Positions 1-11,900 of a stretch of 64,000 nucleotides of DNA are shown one piece after another. Source of the DNA: Tetraselmis striata (lineage: Eukaryota; Chlorophyta; Chlorodendrophyceae; Chlorodendrales; Chlorodendraceae); assembly GCA_006384855.1 (NCBI GenBank), contig VCJN01001372.1:62001-126000 (forward strand), given 5' to 3'. The notes beneath the pieces are model-generated. The model had not been told where the DNA came from. It did not search any database and saw nothing but the letters and a program-made list of their open reading frames with translations. Position 1 is the stretch's first letter; each line of letters begins with the position of its first letter. Both the position numbers and the translations under genes were made by a program.

Positions 1-2480
1 ACGGCAGCCCGTCCGGTTGCTACATCCGCCCGGCCGAGCCGGCACCAGGGCGCAGCGAGTCCAGCAAGATACGACTTCACAGCAGCAGCGGGGCAGGACG
101 CACCCACGCACCCGCTCGAAAGCACCTCGGAAGACGACGCAGCTGTGTAAAAAGCTACGCCTGTATGCGCACGTGTTCCGCCTGTGCTAGATTGGGGGGC
201 TTTGGGTTCGGGCTGGCGGGTGGAGTGCTGCTGTCGTGGCCGTCCGCGCGCTGCTGCTGCCCGCGAGGCCAACCTCCCCACCCGGCCGTGGTCGCGGGCG
301 GGCGCGGGCGCCGCTGCTGCGTGGCGGAAGTAGTATCTCCGCAGTATATTTCAGGCGTAGGGTGCAGTTGCGGAGCACGGAAACAATGCGCAATTATACC
401 GGGTATATTTCGGTATATTTCGCTTGCGGCGGTTGGTATCTCCAAAGCCTATCCGGTTCGGAGGTCTCCTGCATCAGCCGTTGTGGACGGCACGTTTGTT
501 ATCCCATACGCGCTCAGAAAGCCAAACAATATGTATGTATATACATATGTGTATATTGTTTGGCTTTATATATATGTGTTTTTATTTACTATGTTGTGTG
601 TTGTATTGTGTATATGTATATTCATATTATATATATACAGTTATAATAGACATATTTATCTAAATATTATAGTACACAAATTCATATAAATTTATATTGC
701 AGCATATTGTTTGGCAATAAACATCCATATATTTGTTCATATCGCGCATATTGTCGTTAAAACGCCTAACGCCCCCCCCCCCCCCCCACCCCCCCCTGGA
801 TCGTGATGCTTTCAAGGCGCGCGCCACCGCCGCGATATTTGGAGATTCGACCGACGATACGAGTTGTACGGACGCTGACCTGGACTCGCGCGATGATACT
901 CGTATCCTGTACAAAACTCCATAAGGGGAGGGGCTGTGTTTTGCCGAAAATATACATGGCACTTGTTACAAGGGTTTCTAGGGCAGGGGCCTATCGGCAT
1001 TCGGCAACCCGCAAGAACTAAAGAAAGCACGAAGTGTGCGGAAGGGGGTGGGGGGGGGGGGGGCGCGGACGCGACCTGTCACATGGTAGGCGGGGCGCGA
1101 AGATAGAAGATGGAGACAGCAGAGAGCCCGCTAGTTTTAATAGAATACAACCTCGAGCCTAGGGTGAGTCGATGTTACAGCCCCCTTAGGACTTAGGCCG
1201 AATAGTCGTCTAGCCATAGATTAGTCCTAAAGCAGGAGCTGAGCCGAGGGCCCATTGGATCGTTATTCCACACGGCCAGGAATAATGAGCGGAGATTTGG
1301 GAAAAGGGATTCTTACAATACCGGAATGCCGGTAACCTGGGTGACTGGCCCGGCGGTGGTTTTGCCGGCCTATTTATAGTCGCTGGTTTCCGTCATTCCG
1401 TGCGCTGTGTACCGATCCAATTTCCGCCACTTGTGCTGCGTGTAACTACTAGACTAATTCTAAAATCGACGTGTGCGGTCCTAACCCGCGGCCCGTCGCT
1501 ATTTTAGTCATATACTACTAAGTACAGACACGGTTCCTAGCACCTTCGTCTGTCCGCAGTACAGTGATATAATATCTCACTACTATTGCTATAGCAAATG
1601 CTATAGCGTTCTAGATGGTTCCAGTAGGTTCTAGTACCTACTGCTAAGACACTCCTAAGGCGGCGCTCCATCTAACGCTTGGTATCATCATCCTCTAACA
1701 GGTGACACCATAGCGTACCACAATCGCGCTCCTGCTGGTACCCAGGCGTAAGTACAGGTTACTCGCACCCCATGTGGGTACTCGTAATACTGTCCTGCAC
1801 TACTAGTCGCCTTGTAGTCGCGCGTACTGACGCCTCGTCGTCCTCGTACCAGTACTTCGCCTTCACTTGTACTCGCACTCGCAATGCTCATACTCGTACT
1901 TCGCTTGGCTTGTACTCGTTCTCGTCCGCCTCAGTCGCCAGTTCTTCGCTCCTTCGTCGGCTCCCGCAGTACAAAGTACAGCAGTGTAGAGTACATAACA
2001 GTCGACTTACTGCGATGTGTCGGAGCTGACCGTGCTTGTCACGGATGTTTTCTACGTCTAATTGGGCGCTATGGCACGCCCGCATTACAGCTGTTCATGC
2101 TCGTGCTTGGTAAGACGTGTAGCTGCGCGCGCCGCAAGCGTGCCACGTGGATTGGCGTGTCGCAGGCGACCGCGCGCAGTGCGCGCTGTTGGGCGGAAGG
2201 AAACCCCAACTATTCTAGTAAGAGTCATTTCAAAGGGAGGGGTTGTGTGTTTATTTGCCGAGCTTGATCTTGGGGCAGGACGCAGGTGGGCGCCGGCCGG
2301 CCCGAGGGGCAGACGAGGGCGGGGCGGTCAAGAAGCCGGGGCCGGGCACCGGGTGCGGAGGGGGGGGCGAAAGGCGACCACGGGCCACTACTTGGGAGTT
2401 GGGAGGACCGACGCCGTCGCGCACTCCGAGTCATCGGCCGGGCGAAAAGAGGTTCGGGGAGTAGGGTTGGAACAGAACCA
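1..2480. other. Gene-free 5' flank with low-complexity tracts
   Basis: I find no supported gene here. The stretch holds an AT-rich block with TATATA runs (about 520-730), a C run (about 772-797), a G run (about 1048-1063), and a degenerate TACTCG/GTACTCG-rich patch (about 1750-1925). The open frames present are short, overlap on both strands and show no recognisable domain. The far right end approaches the tail of the minus-strand DIRS-like fossil. Confidence 0.5.
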
Positions 2481-3330
2481 CCTCACGCCATCTCCAAGAG
2501 GCGCTGGTGCCAGCTCCTGTCGGGCCAGTAGGGCACGATGACGGTGGCCGCCGCGCCGGGGGTGTGGAGATCGTCAATGAGGCCCTTGGGAGGGTTCGTT
2601 GCACCAGTAAGTTGTGCTCGCGACGCCACGCGGCGTCGGAACGGCGCAGCCTGTCGGTGGCCTCACTGCAGGGGTCGCGCCAACGGGGTTGTAGCGTGGG
2701 AGCCGCGCGTTCTCCATTGTAGCGAAGCGGTCGATGATGTGGCGACCTCAGATATTGTCGAGGTGGTTAAAGTGGCGTAGGTTGAACGCCAAGTCGTCGT
2801 AGTAGCTTTCGCGGCTTAAGGCAGTCAACCCAGATGTTCGCCGTAGCGTGGTCTTGATGTAGCGTGTACGAATGGAGGTGTCGTTGGTGTCGAGGATGAA
2901 CCACAGGTTGCATAGCTAGGTCATGAGTAGAGGGAGCGGGAGGTGAGGTTGGCGAGAATATATACCACCCCCATGGTGTAGTCCTCGTGGAGTAGCACTA
3001 CATGTCGACCTCGCAGCTCGGAGAGGAAGGTGAGGACGGCGGACCGGACAACCTTGAGCTACTTGTAGGTGATGTGTACCTCGCGGTCACCGCGGTACCA
3101 GAAGCCGCGCGTCTCGGTGGTCTCGTCATCGCTGAGGACGGCACCGCCCCCGTAGCCGGAGCTGTCGACGTGCATGTAGACGGTCTCGGCGGACTTGTAG
3201 ATTAAGCACCCGTTGTTGAGGGTAGGGACCGCGCTCCACCACTCGAGGTGACGCCGGAGATTGTGCGTCATCTTGATGCGCCCATCCCATGAGTCAGTCG
3301 TCGTGCGGAGCACGTCGTGCAGCTCGCGGA

Positions 3331-4570
3331 CACGGCGCACCCGCCACCGGGTGCCTAATCGGAGAAATAGCGAAATATAGATTTCGAATAACGGTATTTA
3401 GTACTCTAGAATATTATAATGTGTTTATCGCTTATTTCCCGGTATATTCCGCTCGTGTGCTGCGTAGTAGTGCGCTAAAACGGCCTCATGTCGGCCGTAA
3501 TTGCGGGCGGGTAGTGTCCGTCCGTCTCACGGAGGGGGGGGGCGGGCTCACGGCCTCAGGCCCGAGCGAACCGGCAGCACTTGCCCTGGAAATACAAGAT
3601 AGGTCCCCAGCCTATCTCAGAGGGATGCTATACAAGCATTGGGCTAGAGGTCGGGGGATACCGAGACGAATTATGCCCCATGTGCCCCCGATTCAAGAAA
3701 CCGTCCGATCTTGGAGCCTGCGTTTTTGGAAATACACCCCCGGCCTCAACCCCTCCCGCGGGGGCCGCTGAGTCAGCTCTCCGCTTATCGACCGTATGAG
3801 GACTACTAGAGGCACATACTACGGGACGACGCCTGCTAGCGGTCAATTTGCGGTAAATCTCAGTCGATACCGCGGCCCGACCGACCCGGATTTTCCGCGT
3901 TCTCGACCCCCTCCCGCGTAGGCATCCCATGTCACAGGCAGCAACATACTATTTAGCCCGCCGCACATGTACCGTCCCATGGCCTAGCTCTTAGCAGAGG
4001 TGCGGCAGAGCCCATGAGTGGCCCATGAGGTGGTCGGTGCGCGGTACCCCATCTCCCCCCGTATTTTTGAGCCGAAATTAGATATACGGCTGAATTTATG
4101 GGGGGCCGGTCAGCCACCACCCGTAGATGGGTGATCGGCGCGCCACCGATCTACCTACGCCTACCGAAGGCCATTATACCCGGGTATATGGCCATATGCT
4201 AGTGATAGAGACCGATATGGGTCGATTTGTCTACTTGTAGATGCACCGGGAGTCGATGTAGGGACGGGTATAGCTGTGATAATCTTTGAAAATAGCGGAA
4301 ATGCGGTTATTGGGCGGATGTGAGACACGGGCTGAATCGCACAATTCTTCACCCGTACGTGCCTCACTAAATCCCAAACGATTCGGCCCATGTCCCGCCC
4401 GTAGCCCATAAAGACCCATGGCTGGTGGTCTAGCGCTTTCGTTCACGTCGTGATGTGAACTGCTAGTGGCCGATTCGGGGGTGGGATGGGGGGTGGTTCG
4501 TGTACGGGTACATGAGGCACCGTACGCGCCCTATACCGCCGATTTTAAACACCGTGCGGGTGCGCCGTGA
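3331..4570. mobile_element. Putative non-autonomous TIR DNA transposon inside the DIRS fossil
   Basis: The retroelement reading is interrupted exactly between about 4560 and 3340. The two edges are inverted copies of CACGGCGCACCCGC (3331-3344, and its reverse complement at 4557-4570). Similarity continues inwards in degenerate form (AATCGG at both ends, then a G/A-rich patch and ATAG). The interior encodes nothing recognisable and has AT-rich patches with TATACCCGGGTATA-like palindromes. A DNA transposon about 1.24 kb long fits best. I cannot define a target-site duplication, so the exact ends are inferred. Confidence 0.5.
4169..4193. repeat. 25-bp near-perfect palindrome
   Basis: GGCCAT-TATACCCGGGTATA-TGGCC reads almost the same on both strands, with CCCGGG at its centre. 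It lies inside the TIR insertion. Related TATACCGGGTATATT and CCCGGTATATT motifs occur near 389-420 and 3438-3450, so it may be a structural part of the element rather than a host regulatory site. Confidence 0.6.
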
Positions 4571-4935
4571 GGAAGAACCGGGCAAGCTTAATGGCGAGGA
4601 ACATAAGATGGGCACGACTTGACCGGAGACGTTCGCGAGCTCTCGCACATGCAACCATCGTTTGTCGCGCTTAGCACGGCGGATGAGACCGAGGGCCTTT
4701 AAAACTAGCGAATCGAGTTTATATGCTGAGGGGCCCGAATCGTATTAATCGTTCTGCGAGTCAAACTCCATGCCGAGGTACTCCAACCGTTGCACCGGCT
4801 CCCACTGGCCTTTATCGGGATGTCGAGGCCCATCTTCTCCAGTAGCGAGGTGATGCGGTATCGTACGGCGTAGGCGTGCGCCTGACTTGACGCGAAAAAC
4901 ATGCACGTGTACGTGTACGTGCAGCAAGCTCTGCG

Positions 4936-7030
4936 AAGCGGACCGTGTGAATGCGGTGGCTCAGGGTTTCCTGTACTTTCCACATGCAAGGGGAAGTCCG
5001 AGTAATGCGGGATAGCTTGGAGGTCGGCCGCCGAGGGCATTGCAGACGCCGGCTCAGCCCCAGCGGCCGAGCAGCTGGCACGGGCAACGTGGGAGCGCTT
5101 GGAGGGGAGCAACTTTACGGCAGAGGCCAACGGCCCCGCTAGATCCTCGAGCACCGCGTCTCCGCACTCGTCAACGACACGGGTATGAGCAGCGCGAAGC
5201 TCGACAGCCCACATCGGCGCCGACACGTTGGCGCCGGCATCGGGCTCCAACGTTGGGGTGGCCAAAGCCTGGTGAATCGAGGACGCCCCAACAAGGTAGA
5301 GCCTATGAGGGCTGGATACGCCGGACGGGTCGGAAAGGAACGCGCCGGCGTCGCTCAAGGTGGCGTGTTGAGCACGGCGGAAAGTCACAGCTTGGCCAAC
5401 CACAAGGGCGGCAGCGCCGATGTGGGAGGCATCTGCGATAACCCTATTATCGCCGGTGCCGAGGCCCCTAAATTGGACCGGGAGGGACAGCTGCGTGCGC
5501 ATGGTGGGCATATCCAAGAGGTCGGGGCTAACACCCCATACGCCGGCGAGCGTTGAAAATGCGGCGGCGTCTGCATATTCAAGGAAAGACGTAATAGTGT
5601 CGCAATACCCCTCAGAGCGACCCAAGCCCCGAGGCGTGGAGCGGAGGTGGTGGCCAAAATGACGGCCGCAAACTTGCAGCAAACGAGTAGCAGTGTGGGA
5701 GTGGAAGTGGTCGGCCAAACCGATAAGCCAAGAGCCGAATTGGTGAATTGACCGTTTTGTCGAACAGGTCCCGGGCGAAAGTGGCCGAGCCCACAGGGCA
5801 CCAAGCACCTTGATTCCGGACGAGAAGGCTGCAACACCATGCAACAAATGCCCAAAAGGAAGTGCGCCGAACGAGGACGAAGAACCAAGCTGACAATACG
5901 CCTGTCGTTTGCGAATGGTAACGCTTAACCCAACGGCGGCAAAAGCGGACGGGGCCACCCACGTAGCAAGCGCAAGTCCGTCACCAGTGCCGACCAGGTT
6001 GACGTCGTCAGAGAAAGCCGCCAACACTGAGTGACTGGGGGCAGCCGCGGCGATGCGAGCATACACTCTGGCAGCGACGGCGGCGAACATGTCGAGGCCG
6101 GGGACGCAACCCTGGTGGACCCCGCGACGGCTTGGAATCCGGAGAGAGGGACCGGGTTGGGAGGCGTCGAAAACGTACGGATTGGACTCTTGACCATAAA
6201 GCATGATCGCCGAACGCAATAGAGGCTGCCAAACAGGGTCCTCGAGCAGTGTGCGGAACATTTCGGAGCGGTAGAAGGAATTGAACGCGTTTCCGGCGTC
6301 AAGCTGCACCAAGACGAGGGATGGATCCGAGTCAAGGAGAGATCGCACAAGGAATTGAACTAATTCTACGCCACCCTTAACGCCAAGACCGAACCGGCCG
6401 CGGGCGGCAAGCCATTGGGCGATGGGCTCGCTCGCCATGAGCGCGCCAGATGAGGACGCGCATAGCGTACCGGACGAGCACGCTGCCGATGCCAATGGGC
6501 CGAACGGACCCCTTCATGTCTCCGGCACTAAGTTCCAACGCATTGCGCTCCGCCGGCGACGCCATGAGCTTATCTAGGGGAACCAAGGTAGCGGAGGAAA
6601 GGAAATGGGCGACGCCAGCAGGGACGACCTCCGCATTCGCGATGGCCTCAGCTATGCCACGGAGGTGGGAGCGCTAGCAGAGGGCACAGAGAGCCTCAAA
6701 GCGGATGCCGTCGAGGAATGGGGCAAAGCCATTGGGGCTGCTGGACAACACCTCGCAAACGTCCACCGAAGCCTAAGGGAAAGTGAGGCGGTCCAACGAG
6801 AACGGATCCGGGAGCGCGCAAGGAACATGGTCCGGGGTCTAGGGATGCAAGCGGAAGAGCTCTTCGTGAAACCGCGGGCCAACGGGCGCGAGCGGGACTG
6901 AATGAAGGGCGGCTGCTGCGCGGCTGTACTCGCCCACCGCAGCCAAGGCCAAAGCCCGAGCAACTTGGCGTTTGGTAACCGACGGTGGGTCCCCACAAAT
7001 AACAGCCAGCACAAAGTGGTTAGGAAAGGA
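4936..7030 (-). mobile_element. LINE-type (non-LTR) reverse transcriptase ORF
   Basis: The open frame from about 6495 down to 4936 encodes an RT core. Motif A is LVQLDAGNAFNSF, motif B is GVHQGCVPG and motif C is FSDDVNLVG (an F.DD variant of YxDD). Upstream, in a different frame near 6586-6440, is a typical fingers segment (RPIGIGSVLVR). Near 7010-6890 is a helical N-terminal segment (GEYSRAAAAL, then FHEELFRLHP) often found ahead of this RT type. At least one frameshift therefore separates the N-terminal part from the palm. I see no endonuclease domain or poly(A) tail. The ORF runs without a break into DIRS-fossil sequence at its 3' side, so its true 3' end is near 4936. A LINE inserted into the DIRS fossil is the simplest reading. 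Another RT lineage is possible. Confidence 0.7.
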
Positions 7031-7062
7031 GGAAACTGCCCCATAATAAACTATAGTTTAGA
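7003..7062 (-). repeat. Terminal fragment of a DIRS-like element
   Basis: The segment from GTGGTTAGG to TTTAGATCAT matches, with small differences, the outer end of the 170-bp terminal repeat at 60095-60264 and 57175-57344 (GCGGTTAGG to TTTAGATCAT). Its orientation is what a minus-strand element's 5' end would have. It therefore probably marks the outer end of the fossil whose RT part lies at 2.5-4.9 kb, with the LINE sitting between them. Confidence 0.6.
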
Positions 7063-7222
7063 TCATACTTGCATGTACCCCAATCGTAGGGTATCATCAG
7101 TCAGTAGTCAGGCCCTGATCAGGGTTTTTCATCCGCATCGTCATCCGTCGGGCGGAGGGAATCCTCTGGGGAGCTGGTCCGGCGAGATTCCGAATTCCGG
7201 CCGGGGCTGCTCCTGATAATAT

Positions 7223-7292
7223 GGCCGTCGTAGAGACGCTGCAAGGGTTTCACTGGTGCCAGTCCTGTCCCGGGGGCGGGGAAAAAAAACGA
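7223..7292 (+). repeat. 70-bp A-tailed repeat, copy 1
   Basis: It begins GGCCGTCGTAGAGACGCTGC, contains CACTGGTGCCAGTCCTG, and ends in a G-run followed by GGGGAAAAAAAA. Near-identical copies lie at 13349-13420 (+) and about 60362-60437 (-, with one diverged middle block). The A-rich end and the unrelated flanks suggest the 3' end of a SINE or truncated LINE. Confidence 0.65.
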
Positions 7293-7373
7293 AATGGCGC
7301 TGCTCGTTCCGGTAGCGCTAGCTCCGACTACGCGAGTAATGCTCAGCCAGCAACGCGCACCCGCCGTCGTCAG

Positions 7374-7517
7374 CAGGAGGCGCTGGCGGCTATAGCTACA
7401 GGGTACCGCCCGTCGGCGTAGCGGACTCCTACCCCGGACCCCGGCTATCGTCAACAGGAGGCGCTGGCGGCTATAGCGACCGCCTATCGGCGTAGCGGAC
7501 CCCTACCCCGGAGACCT
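7374..7517. repeat. Two-copy tandem duplication (unit about 78 bp)
   Basis: The block beginning CAGGAGGCGCTGGCGGCTAT and running through GGCGTAGCGGAC to CCTACCCCGG is present at about 7374-7437 and again at about 7453-7517 with few differences. It lies just after the A-tailed repeat and encodes nothing recognisable. Confidence 0.7.
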
Positions 7518-7584
7518 GACCTCTACCCCGTGTAACCAAACCCATCACACCCCTGCCCGATCCCCGCTCGCCCGATGACGACCC

Positions 7585-7655
7585 CGCCGCCCCAAACCCA
7601 GACGACCAAACCCAGCATACGACCAAACCCATAACGACCAAACCCATAACCCCGC
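7585..7655. repeat. CGACCAAACCCA minisatellite
   Basis: About four imperfect copies of a unit near ACGACCAAACCCATA lie in tandem, flanked by CCCCGCCGCCC on both sides. This is plain low-complexity DNA. Confidence 0.7.
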
Positions 7656-8238
7656 CGCCCGACCCCCGACGATGGCGAAAACTGTCGTCAATGGTATGGA
7701 TGCTGTCGTCGACATGAAATATCGTTTTTAGCATCCAGCGAAGAGCCAACGTCACAACTAGTCGCCAACTCTGCTACACACAGGTCACAACACAATCCGC
7801 CACAGGTCACCCGTAGTACTTTTCCTTCATCCGACTTCTTCCCAGTCACGTGTAACCAACCCTGCGTCGAGCACGGTGGCCCGTGTTATCTTCAACCCGT
7901 TCACACAGCGGGCAACACCTGACTATCCAAGCCGCGCGACGCTGGGGGAGCACCGGCTAGTGGGGTCGGTCGGCTGCAACTGCGCGCGGCCGGTGGCGTG
8001 GGATGCCGACCGACGGGGTGGGAATCACTGCGGCAGCAGGCGCGAGTGCGTGACTCGCGCGCGTGCCCGCGCGATGGTGGGCGCGAAATACAGTCGCCCG
8101 TCACCCTGGCCCCCGCTGCACCTCAGTTGCATAGTGTGCCGCGCCCCGTAGCGTGATGCGGGGCGGGCCGGGCTGAGCCGCTGAGCGAGGCGGCTGCGGC
8201 GCCGGAGCGCCCTCGCCCTCGGAGGCGCGCAGCCCGCG
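7656..8238. other. Upstream region of the ankyrin/RING gene
   Basis: No gene is seen. The last 150 bp before the ATG at 8239 are GC-rich with CGCGCG runs and lack a TATA box, as expected for a 5' untranslated or promoter region in a GC-rich genome. No specific site can be assigned. Confidence 0.35.
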
Positions 8239-8901
8239 ATGATCTCGCGCAGCAGCGCACGGGGCAGCAGCCGCGGCGCCGCGGCCGACACCGCCGCCGC
8301 GGTGCGCGAGCTGAGCGAGATGGTGCGCAGTGGCGAGTCCACCGCAGTATGGGTGCGGCTGTACGACGAGCTACGAGTGGACCCGCACCTCGTGCAGGTG
8401 GGGGCCGGCGTCGCATCGCGTTCCGCACCGGCAAATTATTCCCCGGCACATTTACTTATTTACAAATGATGAGATATAATGTGGAGGGAGTTGAGTACAC
8501 GCAATGGGATGCATTCTTCTGTCAGGAGGAGCCTCCTCTTCGTGGCAGCGCGGCATGCCAACCTGCCGGTTCTGGCCTACCTGCTGGACGAGCTGCGCGT
8601 GCCCGTGACCACCGCGGATGGCGGCGGTGCCACGCTGCTGCACCACGCCGTCGCCGGCAGCGCGCCGGCCACCCTGCGCTGGGCTGCGCGCCGTCGCGAC
8701 GCTGCGGCCGCCGCGGTACACCTGCGCCCGGACAGCGCGGGGCGCAGTCCGCTGGCGGCAGCGGCGGGGGAGGGCGCGGTGGAGTGCGTGGAGGCGCTGG
8801 TGGACGCAATTGCGGTGCTGCACTTCGGTCATGAAGCCGCGGTGCGCACTGCCTGAAGGAATAATGTATAATGATATACGACTAGACTCAATCATCGCAC
8901 A

Positions 8902-8981
<80 letters not shown>

Positions 8982-11900
8982 CAGAGCGGGAGAGGGGGAG
9001 AGAGGCTGTCATCAGCTTATAAACACAAAGCTTCAGGAGCTGACAACAATGCCTTGAGTATTTACGGGGATACATGTGTATACATACCAGCTCCATTACT
9101 TTGTTGACATGTCGGCAGTGCAACGTAACACGACATATTGTAAACATGCTCCGGGTTCAACATATACATTTCACGACCCGTTTAACTGTTACGGTGCATG
9201 TGCACTATTAACTGCGCCACGCGCGCAGAGGAAGCAGCCCGCCTGAGGCTGTGCCCCGGCCGCAGGTGCTGCCGGCGGTGCAGGCGGCCCGCGCGGCGGC
9301 AGAGGCGGCGCTGAGGGGCGCGGGGCGGCGGCCCGCGGCGCGGCTGGCGCACGTGGTGCAGATTCTGGACAGCGCGCTGCGCGTCGCGGCGCTCAGCCAC
9401 GTGCGCTGCGTGCTCTGGATGTCGGAGGAGGAGGCGCCGGCAGCGGCGGCAGCCGGGACATGCGGCCAGCCTGTGGGGAGCGTCAAGATGGCTGCCATCC
9501 TGGCACACGTGCACGCGGAGCCCTGGTGGGCGGAGTTTGAGGCGAGTGCGGCGGGAGCAGTGGGGCCGCCAGCGGGGCGCAGCGCCCGCGAGGAGGCGGA
9601 CGGCTACCTGACGCTGCAGACCGCGGTGGCCAAGTCGGAGCCGGCCGTGGTGGCGTGGCTGCTGGACGTGTGGCGCTTTGGCTTTGGCGCGCGGCGGCAC
9701 GCCGCCTTCACGCTGGCCGACTGCGCGTGCGCGCCGGGTGAGGCCGCCGTGCAGGGCGCCGCGGCGCCGGGGAGGGCCTGGACCCGCTGGTGGGCGGACA
9801 CGCTGCTGCGCTGGGCGGGCTGGGACAATGCCAACGACACGGTGGGTGGCGCGTGTACTGCGGCACATGTGTGCGCCGCTGACGCCCAGGGCCACGCCCA
9901 CGACAGCATCTGTGATGGCGCTCGCGAGGACGCTCATGACGGGAGCGGAACTGCCTGCAATGGCGCACTGTGTTACGACACCAGTGGCACGGAGGATGGC
10001 GGCTATGATGCCCTGTACTATGGCACCGATGAGGGCGCGGACCCCGCGCATGATGGCGCCCCTGGCCATGGCGGTAGTTTGGGCATGAAGGGCCTCGGCG
10101 TCGCGCCTGCAGTGTCGCAGCTGGTGGAGGCTCTGCGGCGAGAGGGCATTCGGGTGGGCGGCGACGCGGCGCGGCGGGAGCTGCTGCTGCTGGACGACGT
10201 GGGCGCGCGGGGCGGCCCCCGCCGGCGCGCCGCCATGGTGGCCACGCTGCGCCTCTTTGTGGACCGCTTCAACGAGCACGCGGTGCCGCGCCTGGACCTG
10301 CTCGTCAAGGTTCCACCCTTCTCCTCTCCATGCGAGGGGCACATGGGCAAGGGAGAAAAAGGAGGGAGGGGGCAGGGGGGTGATTACAAGGATCCAGGTA
10401 TGGCGGCATAGGAAAGAGGATGAAGGGCGATGTCGCATGACCTGCTGACCTGCTTGCGTGTGGGTGCCCCCACCCCCCCCCCCCCCCCCCCCCCCCCCTA
10501 CATGCCCTGCGCCGGCCCCCCTCTACCCCCTCGCGCAGGACGGCAACTGGCACACCTTTGCCTGGCTGCTGGAGGAGCATCTGGTGGACCTCGCCGCCCC
10601 AGTGTGGGAAGTCGGCGACAGCGACAGCGGCGAAAGGGAAGGGGATGGGGAAGGGGGGAGCGAGTGCGGCGATCAGGCAGGCACCTGCGGCGACGTCTGC
10701 GGCATCTGCATCGACGCGCTCCCGGCGGCGGGCTTTGCGTGCGCGCTGCAGTGCGGGCACCGCCTGTGCACGCGGTGCACGCGGGAGCTGTTTGCGTACC
10801 ACGCCACCGCCGCTGACAGTCCCAGCACCGTGCCTGCCCTACCTGCGACGCTGCCATGCCCTATCTGCCGCCGGGAGGTGGGTGATCCCGCCTCGACCTG
10901 GCAGGGGAAGATGCATCTGGGTCACATGACAAGGCGTCATTCCACGCCTGCTTTTCTCCTTCTTTTCCTTCGTTGTCATTACTGTCACACGGACCCACCC
11001 GGATGCTGCGTTATTGCGACCAATTAAGCAATTGATTTTTGTGTATGTGTGGGTGTGTGGGTGTGCGCTTTCTGCTGCACGGTCCAGTATTCCGCTAAAT
11101 CCGACCCCATCATATCCATAACATCTAATTGGGTGCGCGGATCACAAAACAATGAACTGTTGTGCAGCATCAAGTCAGAGATGCCGTGATAGATGTGTGG
11201 TATATCCCAATACCGGCGCCGATGCGGTAATAAGACCACTGATGCGACAAAGAGGCCGCCATGCGTGTCAACGGTTAAATGCAGACGAAACTATAGCGGA
11301 CCTATAGAGGGTGTTCTTATGGGCTCACGCAAGCCAACTTTGAGGCTTATAATAAGGTCCCTTTTCGGTGCGTCGGCACCCGTAGATTCCAGGTAACTAC
11401 AGCTTTCCCTCTTTGTGGGGGCCGAGGGGGGGGGGGGGGGGGGTGTCACGAACAATGATATGATGGGTACAGAACCCACTGCATGGCTCCGGTGATGCTG
11501 TTGCCCTGCCAATTCATCTGGGACCGCGCTGGCAGTTGACGGCTGACACCCCCCCCCCCCCCCCCCCTCTTCTCCGGCGGCTGCAGGTGGCGGCGCCGCG
11601 CATCGTCCACGGCGATGTGGTGCAGAAGCTGCGGCACCACCTGCCGCGCGAGGCGCCCTGGCTGCTGGCCAACAGCCTCGCCAGCGCAGCGTCCCCAGCT
11701 GCCACGGACCGCACGGACGAGCACGTTGCGAGCGGGCCTGCGGCCGGGGAGATGCGGGGGCGAAGCCTGGGGGAGTTGCTGATGGCGCTGGCGGCGGGCT
11801 ACGGCTCGGGCGCCTTCCTCGAGGCGCTGCTCGCGGCCGGAGTTCGCCCGCACCGCGTGCGGGCGGGCGGCGGCCGCACCCTCCTTCACATTGCCTGCGA

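Larger units (their letters stand above)
2480..4935 (-). mobile_element. DIRS-like retroelement fossil (RT/RNase H part)
   Basis: Minus-strand frames carry pieces of a DIRS-type reverse transcriptase and RNase H region. Around 4745-4927 is a stretch ending in YLGMEF, typical of the end of the RT palm. Around 4560-4690 lies the connection region, and around 3059-3340 is an RNase H start (RELHDVL, then HVDSSGYGGG). Lower coordinates continue with an LHED motif and a DRFA-like motif. The same order is seen in the plus-strand fossil at 52.5-54.0 kb, which supports the family call. The element is clearly broken, with several breaks plus two large insertions (3331-4570 and 4936-7030). It looks old. 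Confidence 0.75.

Noticed and set aside
9182-10438. A 418-codon antisense frame opposite the ankyrin/RING exons
   Set aside because: It is a by-product of high GC content. The plus strand has ankyrin-like repeats and phase-consistent exons there.
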